From Chitinophaga oryzae (GTDB lineage: Bacteria > Bacteroidota > Bacteroidia > Chitinophagales > Chitinophagaceae), in NCBI RefSeq assembly GCF_012516375.2, contig NZ_CP051204.2, forward strand, positions 2,790,001-2,854,000: a stretch of DNA of 64,000 bases. Direction: 5' to 3'. Every line of letters starts with the position of its first letter. The first letter of the stretch is position 1. Positions 37,724-45,364 of the stretch are shown here, piece after piece. The notes under the pieces are model-generated. The model saw only the letters and a list, made by a program, of their open reading frames with translations, searched no databases and was not told the DNA's origin. The translations under genes and the position numbers were made by a program.

Positions 37724-38123
37724 AGCATTTCTGCCATTTTTCTTCCAGCACATCTTTCAAAATACGGCAAAGGGCATCGAAGGAATCCGGTTTGGTGAGG
37801 AAGAGGCGGGCGCCCAGCGCCATGGATTCCTGTACGTCTTCCACCATGTCGGAAGTACTGAGGATCACTACTTTGGTGATGCTCCTGTGAATGAGTTTCC
37901 CCAACTCACGCAAACATTCCTTGCCATTCATCATCGGCATGTTCATGTCCAGAAAAATATAATCCGGATCGACAAGTTTTTTGGTGAAGAGCAAATCAAT
38001 AGCCTGGATACCGTTTTCGCAGTAGTGGGTCTCTACCTCAGGCGAGACTTTTTTAATGGCTTCACTGAAGAAAATCCTGTCATCAGCGTCGTCATCGATG
38101 ACCAGGACGGTGTGTGGCTTCAT
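37716..38123 (-). CDS. Single-domain response regulator (CheY-like)
   Basis: The protein of 135 residues is a lone receiver domain: acidic pocket VIDDDADD, phospho-acceptor Asp59 in DYIFLDMNMPMMNG, Thr/Ser switch VVILSTSD and Lys in LFLTKPDS. It has no output domain. Its 3' end overlaps that of the YetF-like gene by 8 bp. It could take phosphate from the nearby two-kinase hybrid sensor, by inference from position. Confidence 0.92.
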   Translation of the reverse strand: MKPHTVLVIDDDADDRIFFSEAIKKVSPEVETHYCENGIQAIDLLFTKKLVDPDYIFLDMNMPMMNGKECLRELGKLIHRSITKVVILSTSDMVEDVQESMALGARLFLTKPDSFDALCRILKDVLEEKWQKCFR

Positions 38124-38278
38124 GTTATATGGTTAATTCAGGTTTACAAATGAAAAATTCCAATCTAAATTTCTCAGTTTGATGTTTTCATAGGTTTATA
38201 AATATCGCTCAATAAAAAGATAAAATCAAATAATAATATAATTAATATATTGTTGTGACAGCTAAAGCTGGTTGGAGT

Positions 38279-38286
38279 TGTATTTG
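38279..38286 (+). promoter_or_regulatory. Possible -7 box for the sorbosone dehydrogenase-like gene
   Basis: TGTATTTG differs from TAnnTTTG at one base and lies 34 bp before the ATG. A TTGT at 38253 could serve as the -33 element. The upstream 38160-38250 stretch is very AT-rich. Confidence 0.3.
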
Positions 38287-38320
38287 CAGGGATAATCAGG
38301 AATCCTGTAAATCATATCTT

Positions 38321-39631
38321 ATGAAGATCTGTTATGGCTTGCTGATGCTGTTAACAGCCTGTCACGCAGCAAAAATGAACCCGGGCTCTTACGGTGGTTC
38401 TGTTACTACCAAAGGTTATCAGGCCGACTCCCTGGCGAAACCGTATGCTACCCCTTCTGTTACCAACTACAGCAGGGTGGTCGGGTGGGCTGAAGGTCAA
38501 ACGCCGGTAGCGCCTGCCGGTTTCACCGTCACCAAATTCGCCGATGGGCTGGACCACCCCCGCTGGCTCTACGTCGGCGATAACGGGGATGTGTTTGTCG
38601 CTGAATCCAACACGGTACTAAAGGGCGTCAAAAAAGTCGGCGCTAAAATCTCCCGTAAAATCAAGACACAGCATTATGGTGAAAGCGCCAACCGCATCAC
38701 CCTGTTGCGTGACGGGAATAAAGACGGCTACGCAGAGCAGCATTATGTGTTCAAAAAAGACCTCAACCAGCCCTTCGGGATGCTGATATCCGGCGCGCAC
38801 TTTTACGTGGGTAATACCGACGGTTTAATGCGTTTTCCTTATCGCGCCGGCGATACGGCTATCCACGACAGCGGCGTGCAGCTGCTGCCGCTGCCCGCAG
38901 GGGAGCATAACCAGCACTGGACCCGTTCTTTATTGCCGGACCCTTCGGGAAAGAAACTGTATATCGGCGTAGGATCGGGCAGCAACGTGGCGGAAAAAGG
39001 GCTCGGCAATGAAGTCCGCAGGGCCAACATCCTTGAAGTGAACATGGACGGAAGCGGTGAACGCGTCTATGCATCGGGGTTGCGCAATCCTGTGGGAATG
39101 GACTGGGCCCCCGGTACACGGCAGCTGTGGGTGGCGGTCAACGAGCGTGACGGGCTGGGCGACGAATTGGTGCCCGATTACCTGACGGCTGTGAAAGAAG
39201 GCGGTTTCTACGGCTGGCCTTTTTATTACTACGGATCGCATCCTGACCCACGCATGGAAAAAGAACTGGCGCTGGCGCCGAAACAGCCGGTCATTACACC
39301 GGACATACCGCTGGGCAACCATACGGCCTCGCTGGGGCTGCTGTTTTACAGGGGCAAAACATTCCCTTCAAAGTACCACCAGGGAGCATTTATCACGCAG
39401 CATGGCTCGTGGAACCGCTCCGTCATCTCCGGTTACAAGGTCATTTTTATACCTTTCCGTAACGGCAGCCCCGCCGGGCCCCCGGAAGATTTCCTGACCG
39501 GTTTTGTGGCAAATCAGACTCAAAGTGAGGTCTACGGCCGTCCGGTAGGGATCGCTGAACTGGCCAACGGAGATCTGCTGATCACGGATGACGTGAGCAA
39601 TGTGATTTGGAGGGTACACCGTAACCGGTAG
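38321..39631 (+). CDS. Sorbosone/glucose dehydrogenase-like lipoprotein (PQQ-type beta-propeller)
   Basis: The protein of 436 residues has a lipoprotein signal with Cys14 (MLLTAC). A six-bladed propeller of the sorbosone dehydrogenase family follows: GLDHPRWLYVGDNGDVFVAE, LLRDGNKDGYAEQHY, GEHNQHWTRSLLPD, GLRNPVGMDWAPGTRQLW and ERDGLGDELVPDYL. There is no cytochrome domain, unlike the 15268-16818 protein. I chose ATG 38321 for the lipobox; the frame opens earlier at 38255 without a signal. It likely oxidises an aldose or related sugar in the periplasm, handing electrons to a separate carrier. It stands alone, not in an operon. Confidence 0.88.
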   Translation: MKICYGLLMLLTACHAAKMNPGSYGGSVTTKGYQADSLAKPYATPSVTNYSRVVGWAEGQTPVAPAGFTVTKFADGLDHPRWLYVGDNGDVFVAESNTVLKGVKKVGAKISRKIKTQHYGESANRITLLRDGNKDGYAEQHYVFKKDLNQPFGMLISGAHFYVGNTDGLMRFPYRAGDTAIHDSGVQLLPLPAGEHNQHWTRSLLPDPSGKKLYIGVGSGSNVAEKGLGNEVRRANILEVNMDGSGERVYASGLRNPVGMDWAPGTRQLWVAVNERDGLGDELVPDYLTAVKEGGFYGWPFYYYGSHPDPRMEKELALAPKQPVITPDIPLGNHTASLGLLFYRGKTFPSKYHQGAFITQHGSWNRSVISGYKVIFIPFRNGSPAGPPEDFLTGFVANQTQSEVYGRPVGIAELANGDLLITDDVSNVIWRVHRNR

Positions 39632-39638
39632 TATTTCC

Positions 39639-39770
39639 GGATTTTTTGATTTACGATTTTTTGATTTCGTCCAATGATTAAATAGGAGAACCGAAGCGGG
39701 TGCTTTGACCCGCTTCGGTTCTCCTATAATTTTCGTCTACAAAATCAAAAAATCGTAAATCAAAAAATCC
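39639..39770. repeat. GATTTTTTGATTTACG inverted repeat, copy 1, enclosing a bidirectional terminator
   Basis: 29-bp perfect outer arms (39639-39667 and 39742-39770) are built from GATTTTTTGATTTAC-type units. Inside lies a 19-bp GC-rich stem (39682-39700 with 39709-39727; CCGAAGCGGG/CCCGCTTCGG) with an 8-nt loop. It sits between two convergent genes. A second copy with a different core is at 50181-50258. Confidence 0.85.
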
Positions 39771-39778
39771 CTAAATGA

Positions 39779-41992
39779 TTATTGTTCTTTCACTACTCTT
39801 TTAACCGTGGCGCTGCCTTCCTGTACCAGTTTGATGATATACACGCCTGCTGCATGTTTACCGCCATGGAATGTAGCCTGGTGGGTACCGGCTGCCTGCT
39901 GCCCGTTGACCAGCACCGCTACGGGTTGACCGGCGAGGTTATACACGATCAGGCTGGTCACGCCTGCTTTATCAAGGGTGTAGGTCACGCGGAGATCTTC
40001 CCGGAAGGGAATGGGGTAGGCGTCTACGTTGAGTTTGCCGGCTTTCGACGGCGCATCATTTACAGGGTTGAAAGTGGCGGAAGCCGCACCTGCCAGTGAT
40101 GTTTGTGTTTTGACTTTCACTTCGGTGTAGCTGTTCCACGCATTAACATCATTGCCGTGTCCTGCAATTCGTACATACTTGGCCGTTACTGCCGTAAAGT
40201 TGAATGCTTCGAAGGCGGTGGAAGTGCCGCTGCTCAGTTTATTGGCGGCTACGGTGGTCCAGCTGGTGCCGTTGCTGCTGACGAGGATATCGAATTTTGC
40301 CCTGCGGGTATCGCCTTTATAGAAGGCGATGTCTACGCCGGTAACGGTTTGGGTGGTGCCGAGGCAGAACTGGATGTATTGTTCACCGCTGGCAGACCAG
40401 CGTGTATTGAAATCGTTGTCCAGTACGTTGGCCGCTACGTTGCCGTCATCGCCGCTGGCTTCTACAGGGTTGCAGCCCGGAGTGGCGGCCACGGTAATGT
40501 TGACAGCGGCAGAAGTGGTGCTGCTGTTACCGTTGTCTGTGGCTTTGGCGGTAAGGCTGTAGCTGCCGGCGGCCACGTTGTTCCAGGTATAGGAATAGGG
40601 ACTGGTGGTATCTTCTCCCAGTTTGGTGCTGCCGTTGAAGAATTCTACTTTTTTCACTGTACCGTCGCTGTCGGCGGCAGTAACGTTGATGGTTACACTG
40701 GCAGGCGCCGTATAGCCGGTATTGTTAGCCGGTGCGGTGATGCTCACGGTAGGGGCTTGGTTCACCGGTCCGGAATTGCCGGGTATCCACCAGTTGCCCG
40801 AGATAAAGAGTTGGCAAAGCAGGCCATAGGAATCGCTGTAGTAGCCGCTTTTGGCAGTCTTCAGCCAGTTCCAGCCGGCGTTAAGGAATGCCTGGTTATT
40901 GCTGCTGACAACAGATGCGGCCACGAAAGGACCGATGAATACGGCTTCCTGGCCGGAGCCGCGGTTATTGCCGTTCAGTTGATAGCCGTCTACGATAGCA
41001 GTAGGATTGTTGTTGGTTTTGTTTTTTACCCAGTTCACCATCTTGTTGGTAATGGCGAGGGCGTTGCTGCTGCCGTGCATAGCGTAGTCCATAACCATGC
41101 GGAGGGGTACGCGGCAGGCGTTGTAGTTGTATTCGTTGGTTTCGTCATATTCGTCGAGGAAGCCGGGAGGACAGGGCTCCGGCGGGTTCTTCACCACGAA
41201 GTCGGAGATAAGGCCGGTATTGGGGGTGTAGGTGGCGGAGAACTGGGAGTATACGCCATAGAGCGTGTTGATCACGCTGGTCCAGGTGGCGTCGCCGGTT
41301 TCCTGGTAGAAGGCCCGCATGTGGTCCATCATCCAGTCGGACGGCCGGGTGTCGAGCGTGGATTTGGAGTCGGAGTCACTGAGACTGAGACGTTTGCTGT
41401 TGGTCACATAGCTCACTTTGAGGCCATTGTTGATCATGTCTTTGGCTTCCGCGAGATAGTTGATGGCGCCGTTGGAACCCCACTGATAGTGGGCGAGGAT
41501 GAGCGCGTAGGCGATGTCCATGTCACCGTCTGTTGCGGAACCGAAATGTCCCTGCGCGCTGGAGGCGTCGGCTACCACCCAGCCCATCAGCTTGGGGTTT
41601 TCGGAGCTGTGGTAGGCCCGGGCGGTTTTAAACAGGCCGTTAAAAATCGTTTGGGCGTTGGGGTCATGGCCGGCCATCAGGGCCACGATCACCATTCCGT
41701 ACCCTTGTCCTTCGGAAGAACCCAGTGCTTTATAGCCGTCGGGGTTACCGGTAATTTCGCCTTTTACATAGTAGCCGCCCGGTAGTGAAGTCAGGTTGTT
41801 CTTCAGGTAGGTGGCTTTCCAGTAATCGTAATAGCTGGCCACGCTGGCGTTCATGGAAGCCTGGGTAACGTTGTTGGGCTTGATACAGTTAGGATAGCTG
41901 ATGGCTTGCGGGAAAGGCTTGTTCTGCGCCTGCACGCAAAAACCGGCTACGTTCAGCAGACCGGCCAACAAAAACAATAAATGTTTAATCAT
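39779..41992 (-). CDS. Secreted GH8 glycoside hydrolase with Ig-like, F5/8-type C and T9SS sorting domains
   Basis: The protein of 737 residues has a Sec signal ending near VQAQ24. A GH8 (alpha/alpha)6 catalytic domain spans about 25-420, with Glu94 in GSSEGQGYGM as proton donor and SATDGDMDIAYAL as the aspartate region. A bacterial Ig-like domain (APTVSITAPANN) and a discoidin/F5/8C carbohydrate-binding domain (VLDNDFNTRWSASGEQYI) follow. A type IX secretion C-terminal domain (VDAYPIPFREDLRVTYTL, GVYIIKLVQEG) ends the protein. GH8 covers endoglucanases, chitosanases and reducing-end xylanases; which applies here is open. It is transcribed alone, next to the GH18 locus. Confidence 0.92.
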   Translation of the reverse strand: MIKHLLFLLAGLLNVAGFCVQAQNKPFPQAISYPNCIKPNNVTQASMNASVASYYDYWKATYLKNNLTSLPGGYYVKGEITGNPDGYKALGSSEGQGYGMVIVALMAGHDPNAQTIFNGLFKTARAYHSSENPKLMGWVVADASSAQGHFGSATDGDMDIAYALILAHYQWGSNGAINYLAEAKDMINNGLKVSYVTNSKRLSLSDSDSKSTLDTRPSDWMMDHMRAFYQETGDATWTSVINTLYGVYSQFSATYTPNTGLISDFVVKNPPEPCPPGFLDEYDETNEYNYNACRVPLRMVMDYAMHGSSNALAITNKMVNWVKNKTNNNPTAIVDGYQLNGNNRGSGQEAVFIGPFVAASVVSSNNQAFLNAGWNWLKTAKSGYYSDSYGLLCQLFISGNWWIPGNSGPVNQAPTVSITAPANNTGYTAPASVTINVTAADSDGTVKKVEFFNGSTKLGEDTTSPYSYTWNNVAAGSYSLTAKATDNGNSSTTSAAVNITVAATPGCNPVEASGDDGNVAANVLDNDFNTRWSASGEQYIQFCLGTTQTVTGVDIAFYKGDTRRAKFDILVSSNGTSWTTVAANKLSSGTSTAFEAFNFTAVTAKYVRIAGHGNDVNAWNSYTEVKVKTQTSLAGAASATFNPVNDAPSKAGKLNVDAYPIPFREDLRVTYTLDKAGVTSLIVYNLAGQPVAVLVNGQQAAGTHQATFHGGKHAAGVYIIKLVQEGSATVKRVVKEQ

Positions 41993-42020
41993 AAGGGTTT
42001 GTTTTAGGGGTGAATTATTA

Positions 42021-42245
42021 AAGATGTAGGTTTTGTTTCCGTTTGTCTGAAATGTCCGGGCACGTGGTCTCCGTTTGCTACAGGTATTCCCGGGTTTTAA
42101 CAGTCATCGTCTCCGTTTCGGTACAGTAGGTTTTCGTTTGTTTTCAGGCACTGCGCCGGCTTCATTGCCAGGCTCGTTGTTCGTTCAGATGTAATAGGTC
42201 TTCGTTGGGTTTCACTCCGCTGCAACAGGTCTTCGTTGGGTCGCT
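42021..42245. repeat. Degenerate direct repeats upstream of the GH8 gene
   Basis: A 15-bp exact repeat AGGTCTTCGTTGGGT occurs at 42196 and 42227 (31 bp apart). Looser relatives with AGGTTTTCGTTTG and AGGTTTTGTTTCC lie near 42126 and 42028. They occupy the 524-bp gap upstream of the GH8 start and may be binding sites for a regulator or a decaying minisatellite. Confidence 0.5.
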
Positions 42246-42316
42246 GCTCTCTGCTACAGTGGCTGTGCTGGTGCGATCGTTCCGTATGGTTATTTCCTTT
42301 CGCTGGTTTCCTGTTT

Positions 42317-42336
42317 GAATGCAATCGTTTGCATTC
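42317..42336. promoter_or_regulatory. LacI-type operator-like palindrome upstream of the GH8 gene
   Basis: Perfect 8-bp arms GAATGCAA / TTGCATTC have a 4-bp spacer. The core TGCAATCGTTTGCA fits the general LacI/GalR operator form TGnAAnCGnTTnCA at every fixed position. It is about 325 bp upstream of the GH8 ATG. It differs in sequence from the 19324 palindrome, so a different LacI protein would be needed. Confidence 0.45.
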
Positions 42337-42450
42337 TACTGTGAAAATAAGTGATTTTTTTTGAATTTGTCAAGTGAAAGACAGAAATAATGCGGCTTTC
42401 AGGTGGATGGGACTGATAATGACGTGGTTATGCGAAAAAATATTTCTGCG

Positions 42451-42485
42451 AAAACGAAAAGGGGCTGACCAATATTGGTCAGCCC
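42451..42485 (-). terminator. Rho-independent terminator of the GH18 gene
   Basis: On the minus strand GGGCTGACC-AATATT-GGTCAGCCC forms a 9-bp perfect stem, followed by C and TTTTCGTTTT. It lies 31 bp after the GH18 stop. Confidence 0.85.
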
Positions 42486-42516
42486 GTTCTCTCAAGACAG
42501 ATTGTAAACAGGGGCA

Positions 42517-43464
42517 TCAGGGCGTATACGTTACGCTGCTGCCATAGAGGATGTTGGACACACCGGAGAAATACACATGTTTGTCGGTGCTGGTGAGGTT
42601 GTACCACAGGTAAATACCATAGCCGTTGTTTTTGGTCTGGGTGGCCAGCCAGTTGGCGGTGCTTTGACTGGTAGCCTGAATATCCACAGCTGCGGGGCCG
42701 AGGTTGGCCTTGGTGAGGCCGGCCACATTGGGCACGGAATACGTGCCATACATGGCATTCCAGCTATAGTTGATAAAGTCGCCTGCTTTTTTGCCGCCCC
42801 AGGACAAACGGGAAGCCGCCGGACCGTAATAATAGAACGATATTATTTTGGTGGGCATCAGCTTCCGCAGCTCATCGAGGAGCATGACAAAGGAGCTGTC
42901 ATTGGGTTGTGGCAGCCCATTGTTACCATAGTCGGCATATTCGTCGTCGAAATCAATGCCATCCAGCCCGTAGTAATTGGCGGTATCGGCCAGCTGCTGG
43001 GCGAAGGCTTTGGCAGCAGCACGGCTGGTGAAGTTACAGAAGCCGGCACCCTGATGGTTTCCAAGGATAGACAATAATACTTTCATGCCTTTGTTCTGCA
43101 GCGGCACAATCTGTGTGTTTTTGTTCACCAGCACGTTGGTCACGTTCGGATTGTTGTACAATACGGCCTTACCGGTGGTGGTGTTGTAATTGATGTTCGC
43201 TGCGAAAATGATGGCGATGTCAAACAGTTGTTGACCGCCGGTGGTCAGGGTGTACTTACCGGTATTCAGGAGGCTGTTGCTGTTGACTTCAACATAACAG
43301 ACAGATTTACCACCTGCTTTGGTAACGGTTTCCACCCTGGGTTCAGATTTGGTTTGCGGGTTGTCGGGCCTGGCTTCGTCTTTTTTACAGGAAGCCACAA
43401 ACAGAAGGGTTGAACAGGAGGTCAGCATCAGGAAGGATGACCATACGCGGAATTGTTTTTTCAT
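42517..43464 (-). CDS. Endo H-like GH18 endo-beta-N-acetylglucosaminidase, lipoprotein
   Basis: The protein of 315 residues has a lipoprotein signal with Cys26 (FVASC). The GH18 active site is Asp168-Gly-Ile-Asp171-Phe-Asp173-Asp174-Glu175, and the whole stretch LDGIDFDDEYADYGNNG resembles Endo H closely. Further Endo H-like parts are QPNDSSFVMLLDELR and IISFYYYGPAASRLSWGG. Endo H cuts between the two core GlcNAc residues of high-mannose N-glycans on glycoproteins. As the third gene after a SusC and SusD under ECF-sigma/FecR control, it points to N-glycan capture, for example from fungal glycoproteins. A surface location is likely but not shown. Confidence 0.92.
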   Translation of the reverse strand: MKKQFRVWSSFLMLTSCSTLLFVASCKKDEARPDNPQTKSEPRVETVTKAGGKSVCYVEVNSNSLLNTGKYTLTTGGQQLFDIAIIFAANINYNTTTGKAVLYNNPNVTNVLVNKNTQIVPLQNKGMKVLLSILGNHQGAGFCNFTSRAAAKAFAQQLADTANYYGLDGIDFDDEYADYGNNGLPQPNDSSFVMLLDELRKLMPTKIISFYYYGPAASRLSWGGKKAGDFINYSWNAMYGTYSVPNVAGLTKANLGPAAVDIQATSQSTANWLATQTKNNGYGIYLWYNLTSTDKHVYFSGVSNILYGSSVTYTP

Positions 43465-43499
43465 ACGTAAATTTTAACGGTGATTGATATGATGATAAC

Positions 43500-43618
43500 T
43501 GATGCTCCTGATGAGCGGTGAGCTGCGCGGATCATAAGAGGGGCGGGCGCGGAACAGGTCCGGCGCTAAGCAGAAAATGCTTTTTTGTATGAAGGCGCTT
43601 TGCTCATCAGGAGCATCA
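43500..43618. repeat. 119-bp stem-loop with 17-bp perfect ends between susD and the GH18 gene
   Basis: TGATGCTCCTGATGAGC (43500-43516) and its exact complement GCTCATCAGGAGCATCA (43602-43618) enclose 85 bp that include a small hairpin AAGCA-GAAAA-TGCTT with a T run. The structure lies in the 238-bp gap inside the operon. It may lower or protect distal mRNA, or be a tiny non-coding mobile element. Confidence 0.75.
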
Positions 43619-43702
43619 AATTTTTAGATTGTACGATGATGATTACATCATGACCAAACTACACTGTTATCCTGCGATATCATTACCACGTCGCTAGTCG
43701 CC

Positions 43703-45337
43703 TCAGCGTTTGTCCCACCAGAGCGGGGTGCCGCCGTTGTCTTCCGGTTTGCTGAGCAAACCGACGGCTTTGGTGACCGCTGCGTTGTTGGTGTTGTATT
43801 CATTCTGCGGGAAGGGAAGTCTTCTTACCTGCAGGGTGGTGCTAATGGTCCCACCGCTGTTGTTGTTCACTACCGGGAACAGTTTAGGATAACCGGTGCG
43901 GCGGAACTCCGTCCACGCTTCCTGACCTTCGGGGAACATGGCCAGCCATTTCTGGGTGCTGATACGTTCCTGTTTCTGGGCAGGGGTAGCGCTTTCCACC
44001 CATTTCACCGTGATATGGGTAGGGGTGTCGATGTTGTTCTGCGCATTTTTCGGGTCTACATATTTGTCCGGGGTGTTCACGCTGTTGTTGACATAGTTGG
44101 CGTCTGCCACGTGCCACTGTTCCAGGGAGGTGTTGATGCCTTTCTCATACAATGACTGTACGGTACCGCCGGCATTGGCAAAATTGTTCAGTGCCGCTTC
44201 TGCACGGAGGAAGTACACTTCCGCGGCGGTCATCAGCTGTACCGGTGTATTCAGCGTAAAGATATCGTCCTGGTAGTTGAGGGCGGAATAACCCACGTAA
44301 TCATCTTTGGCATTATTGCCTGTGATGCTGCCCAGGCGGATACCAACGTACTGTGCCGGGAATTTAGTATCAGTAGACTTGGATATGTACTTAGCGAGAC
44401 GGGGATCTTTATAACCGGTCAGATAACATTGCAGGGACGCATTGATCTGAATATCATTCCAGTTTTTAGCCACGAACACCAGCGGGTTCGTATAGCCTGC
44501 GCCGGGAATCCTTACGGTCATGTTGCCGTTGTTGGTGGTGATCACACCGCCTTTGGCAGGGTCCAGGGCTTTTTCGGCTTCCGTTTTGGCGAGCGCGGGA
44601 TCAGCCTTGATAACGTGCATGGCTAAACGTAAGCGCAACGAGTTGCTGAACTGCAGCCATTTGGTGAAGTCAGCATTGTATACCAGGTCAAAGTCGCCGA
44701 ATTTGAAGGGCAGTGTTTTACCGCTGGCAATGAAATCGCGGAGGGTATTCCCTGCAGTGTCCAGTTCTTTGAACAGGCGGGTGTATACTTCCTGCTGGCT
44801 GTCATAGTCGATGTTGGTCTTGCTGGTGCCGGCCTTGCTGTAGGGAATAGGGCCGTAAATGTCGGTAACGCGGCTCATGGCAGTTACCTGTACGATCTGG
44901 GCCACGGCCCACACGGCGGGGAAGTCTTTTGGAATATTGGACTGCCGCAGTTTGGCCAGCTGTCCCATGACGCTCAGGTAACCTACTTTGAAGGCTTCTC
45001 CGTTCCAGCCGGTCATCATAAAATAGCTCAGGTTATTCCTGCCGCCGTTGAACGGATTGGCAGAAGCCATGTAGCCTGAAAAGCAGTCGGCATTCAGGTT
45101 TTGTTGTAACTGGAAAGAGTTGGGATCGCCGCCGCCGGAGAAGTTATAAATAGCCATAGTAGCCGTCTTCAGATAACTGAGGTTATAGAAGTCCGCTTCC
45201 AGCATTCCGTTGGGGATACCGGTGTTATCGGTATTGTACAGCTCAAAATTTTTGGTGCAGGCGCTCATCGCCAGCAGCAGTCCCGCTGCGATAGCGGGAA
45301 GGCGATATTTACCGGAGAATATGTTGATACGTTTCAT
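43703..45337 (-). CDS. SusD-like lipoprotein (SusD/RagB, SusD-like_2 type)
   Basis: The protein of 544 residues has a lipoprotein signal (LLLAMSAC) after ATG 45337; an upstream in-frame ATG at 45361 would sit almost on the susC stop. It has SusD helices with VTAMSRVTDIYGPIPYSKAG, LQFSNSLRLRLAMHV and AEVYFLRAEAALNNFANAGG. The C-terminal FPEGQEAWTEFRRTGYPKLFP motif is typical of the SusD-like_2 branch. It should bind the glycan at the cell surface for the adjacent SusC, 28 bp upstream. Given the following Endo H-like enzyme, an N-glycan is the probable ligand. Confidence 0.9.
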   Translation of the reverse strand: MKRINIFSGKYRLPAIAAGLLLAMSACTKNFELYNTDNTGIPNGMLEADFYNLSYLKTATMAIYNFSGGGDPNSFQLQQNLNADCFSGYMASANPFNGGRNNLSYFMMTGWNGEAFKVGYLSVMGQLAKLRQSNIPKDFPAVWAVAQIVQVTAMSRVTDIYGPIPYSKAGTSKTNIDYDSQQEVYTRLFKELDTAGNTLRDFIASGKTLPFKFGDFDLVYNADFTKWLQFSNSLRLRLAMHVIKADPALAKTEAEKALDPAKGGVITTNNGNMTVRIPGAGYTNPLVFVAKNWNDIQINASLQCYLTGYKDPRLAKYISKSTDTKFPAQYVGIRLGSITGNNAKDDYVGYSALNYQDDIFTLNTPVQLMTAAEVYFLRAEAALNNFANAGGTVQSLYEKGINTSLEQWHVADANYVNNSVNTPDKYVDPKNAQNNIDTPTHITVKWVESATPAQKQERISTQKWLAMFPEGQEAWTEFRRTGYPKLFPVVNNNSGGTISTTLQVRRLPFPQNEYNTNNAAVTKAVGLLSKPEDNGGTPLWWDKR

Positions 45338-45364
45338 GTTTTTCTGTTTTACGGTGGACATAGA

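Noticed and set aside
40103..41785. Long plus-strand open frame (560 codons) opposite the GH8 gene
   Set aside because: Glycine/valine-rich shadow frame of the GC-biased third positions of the real gene; no start signal or known motif.
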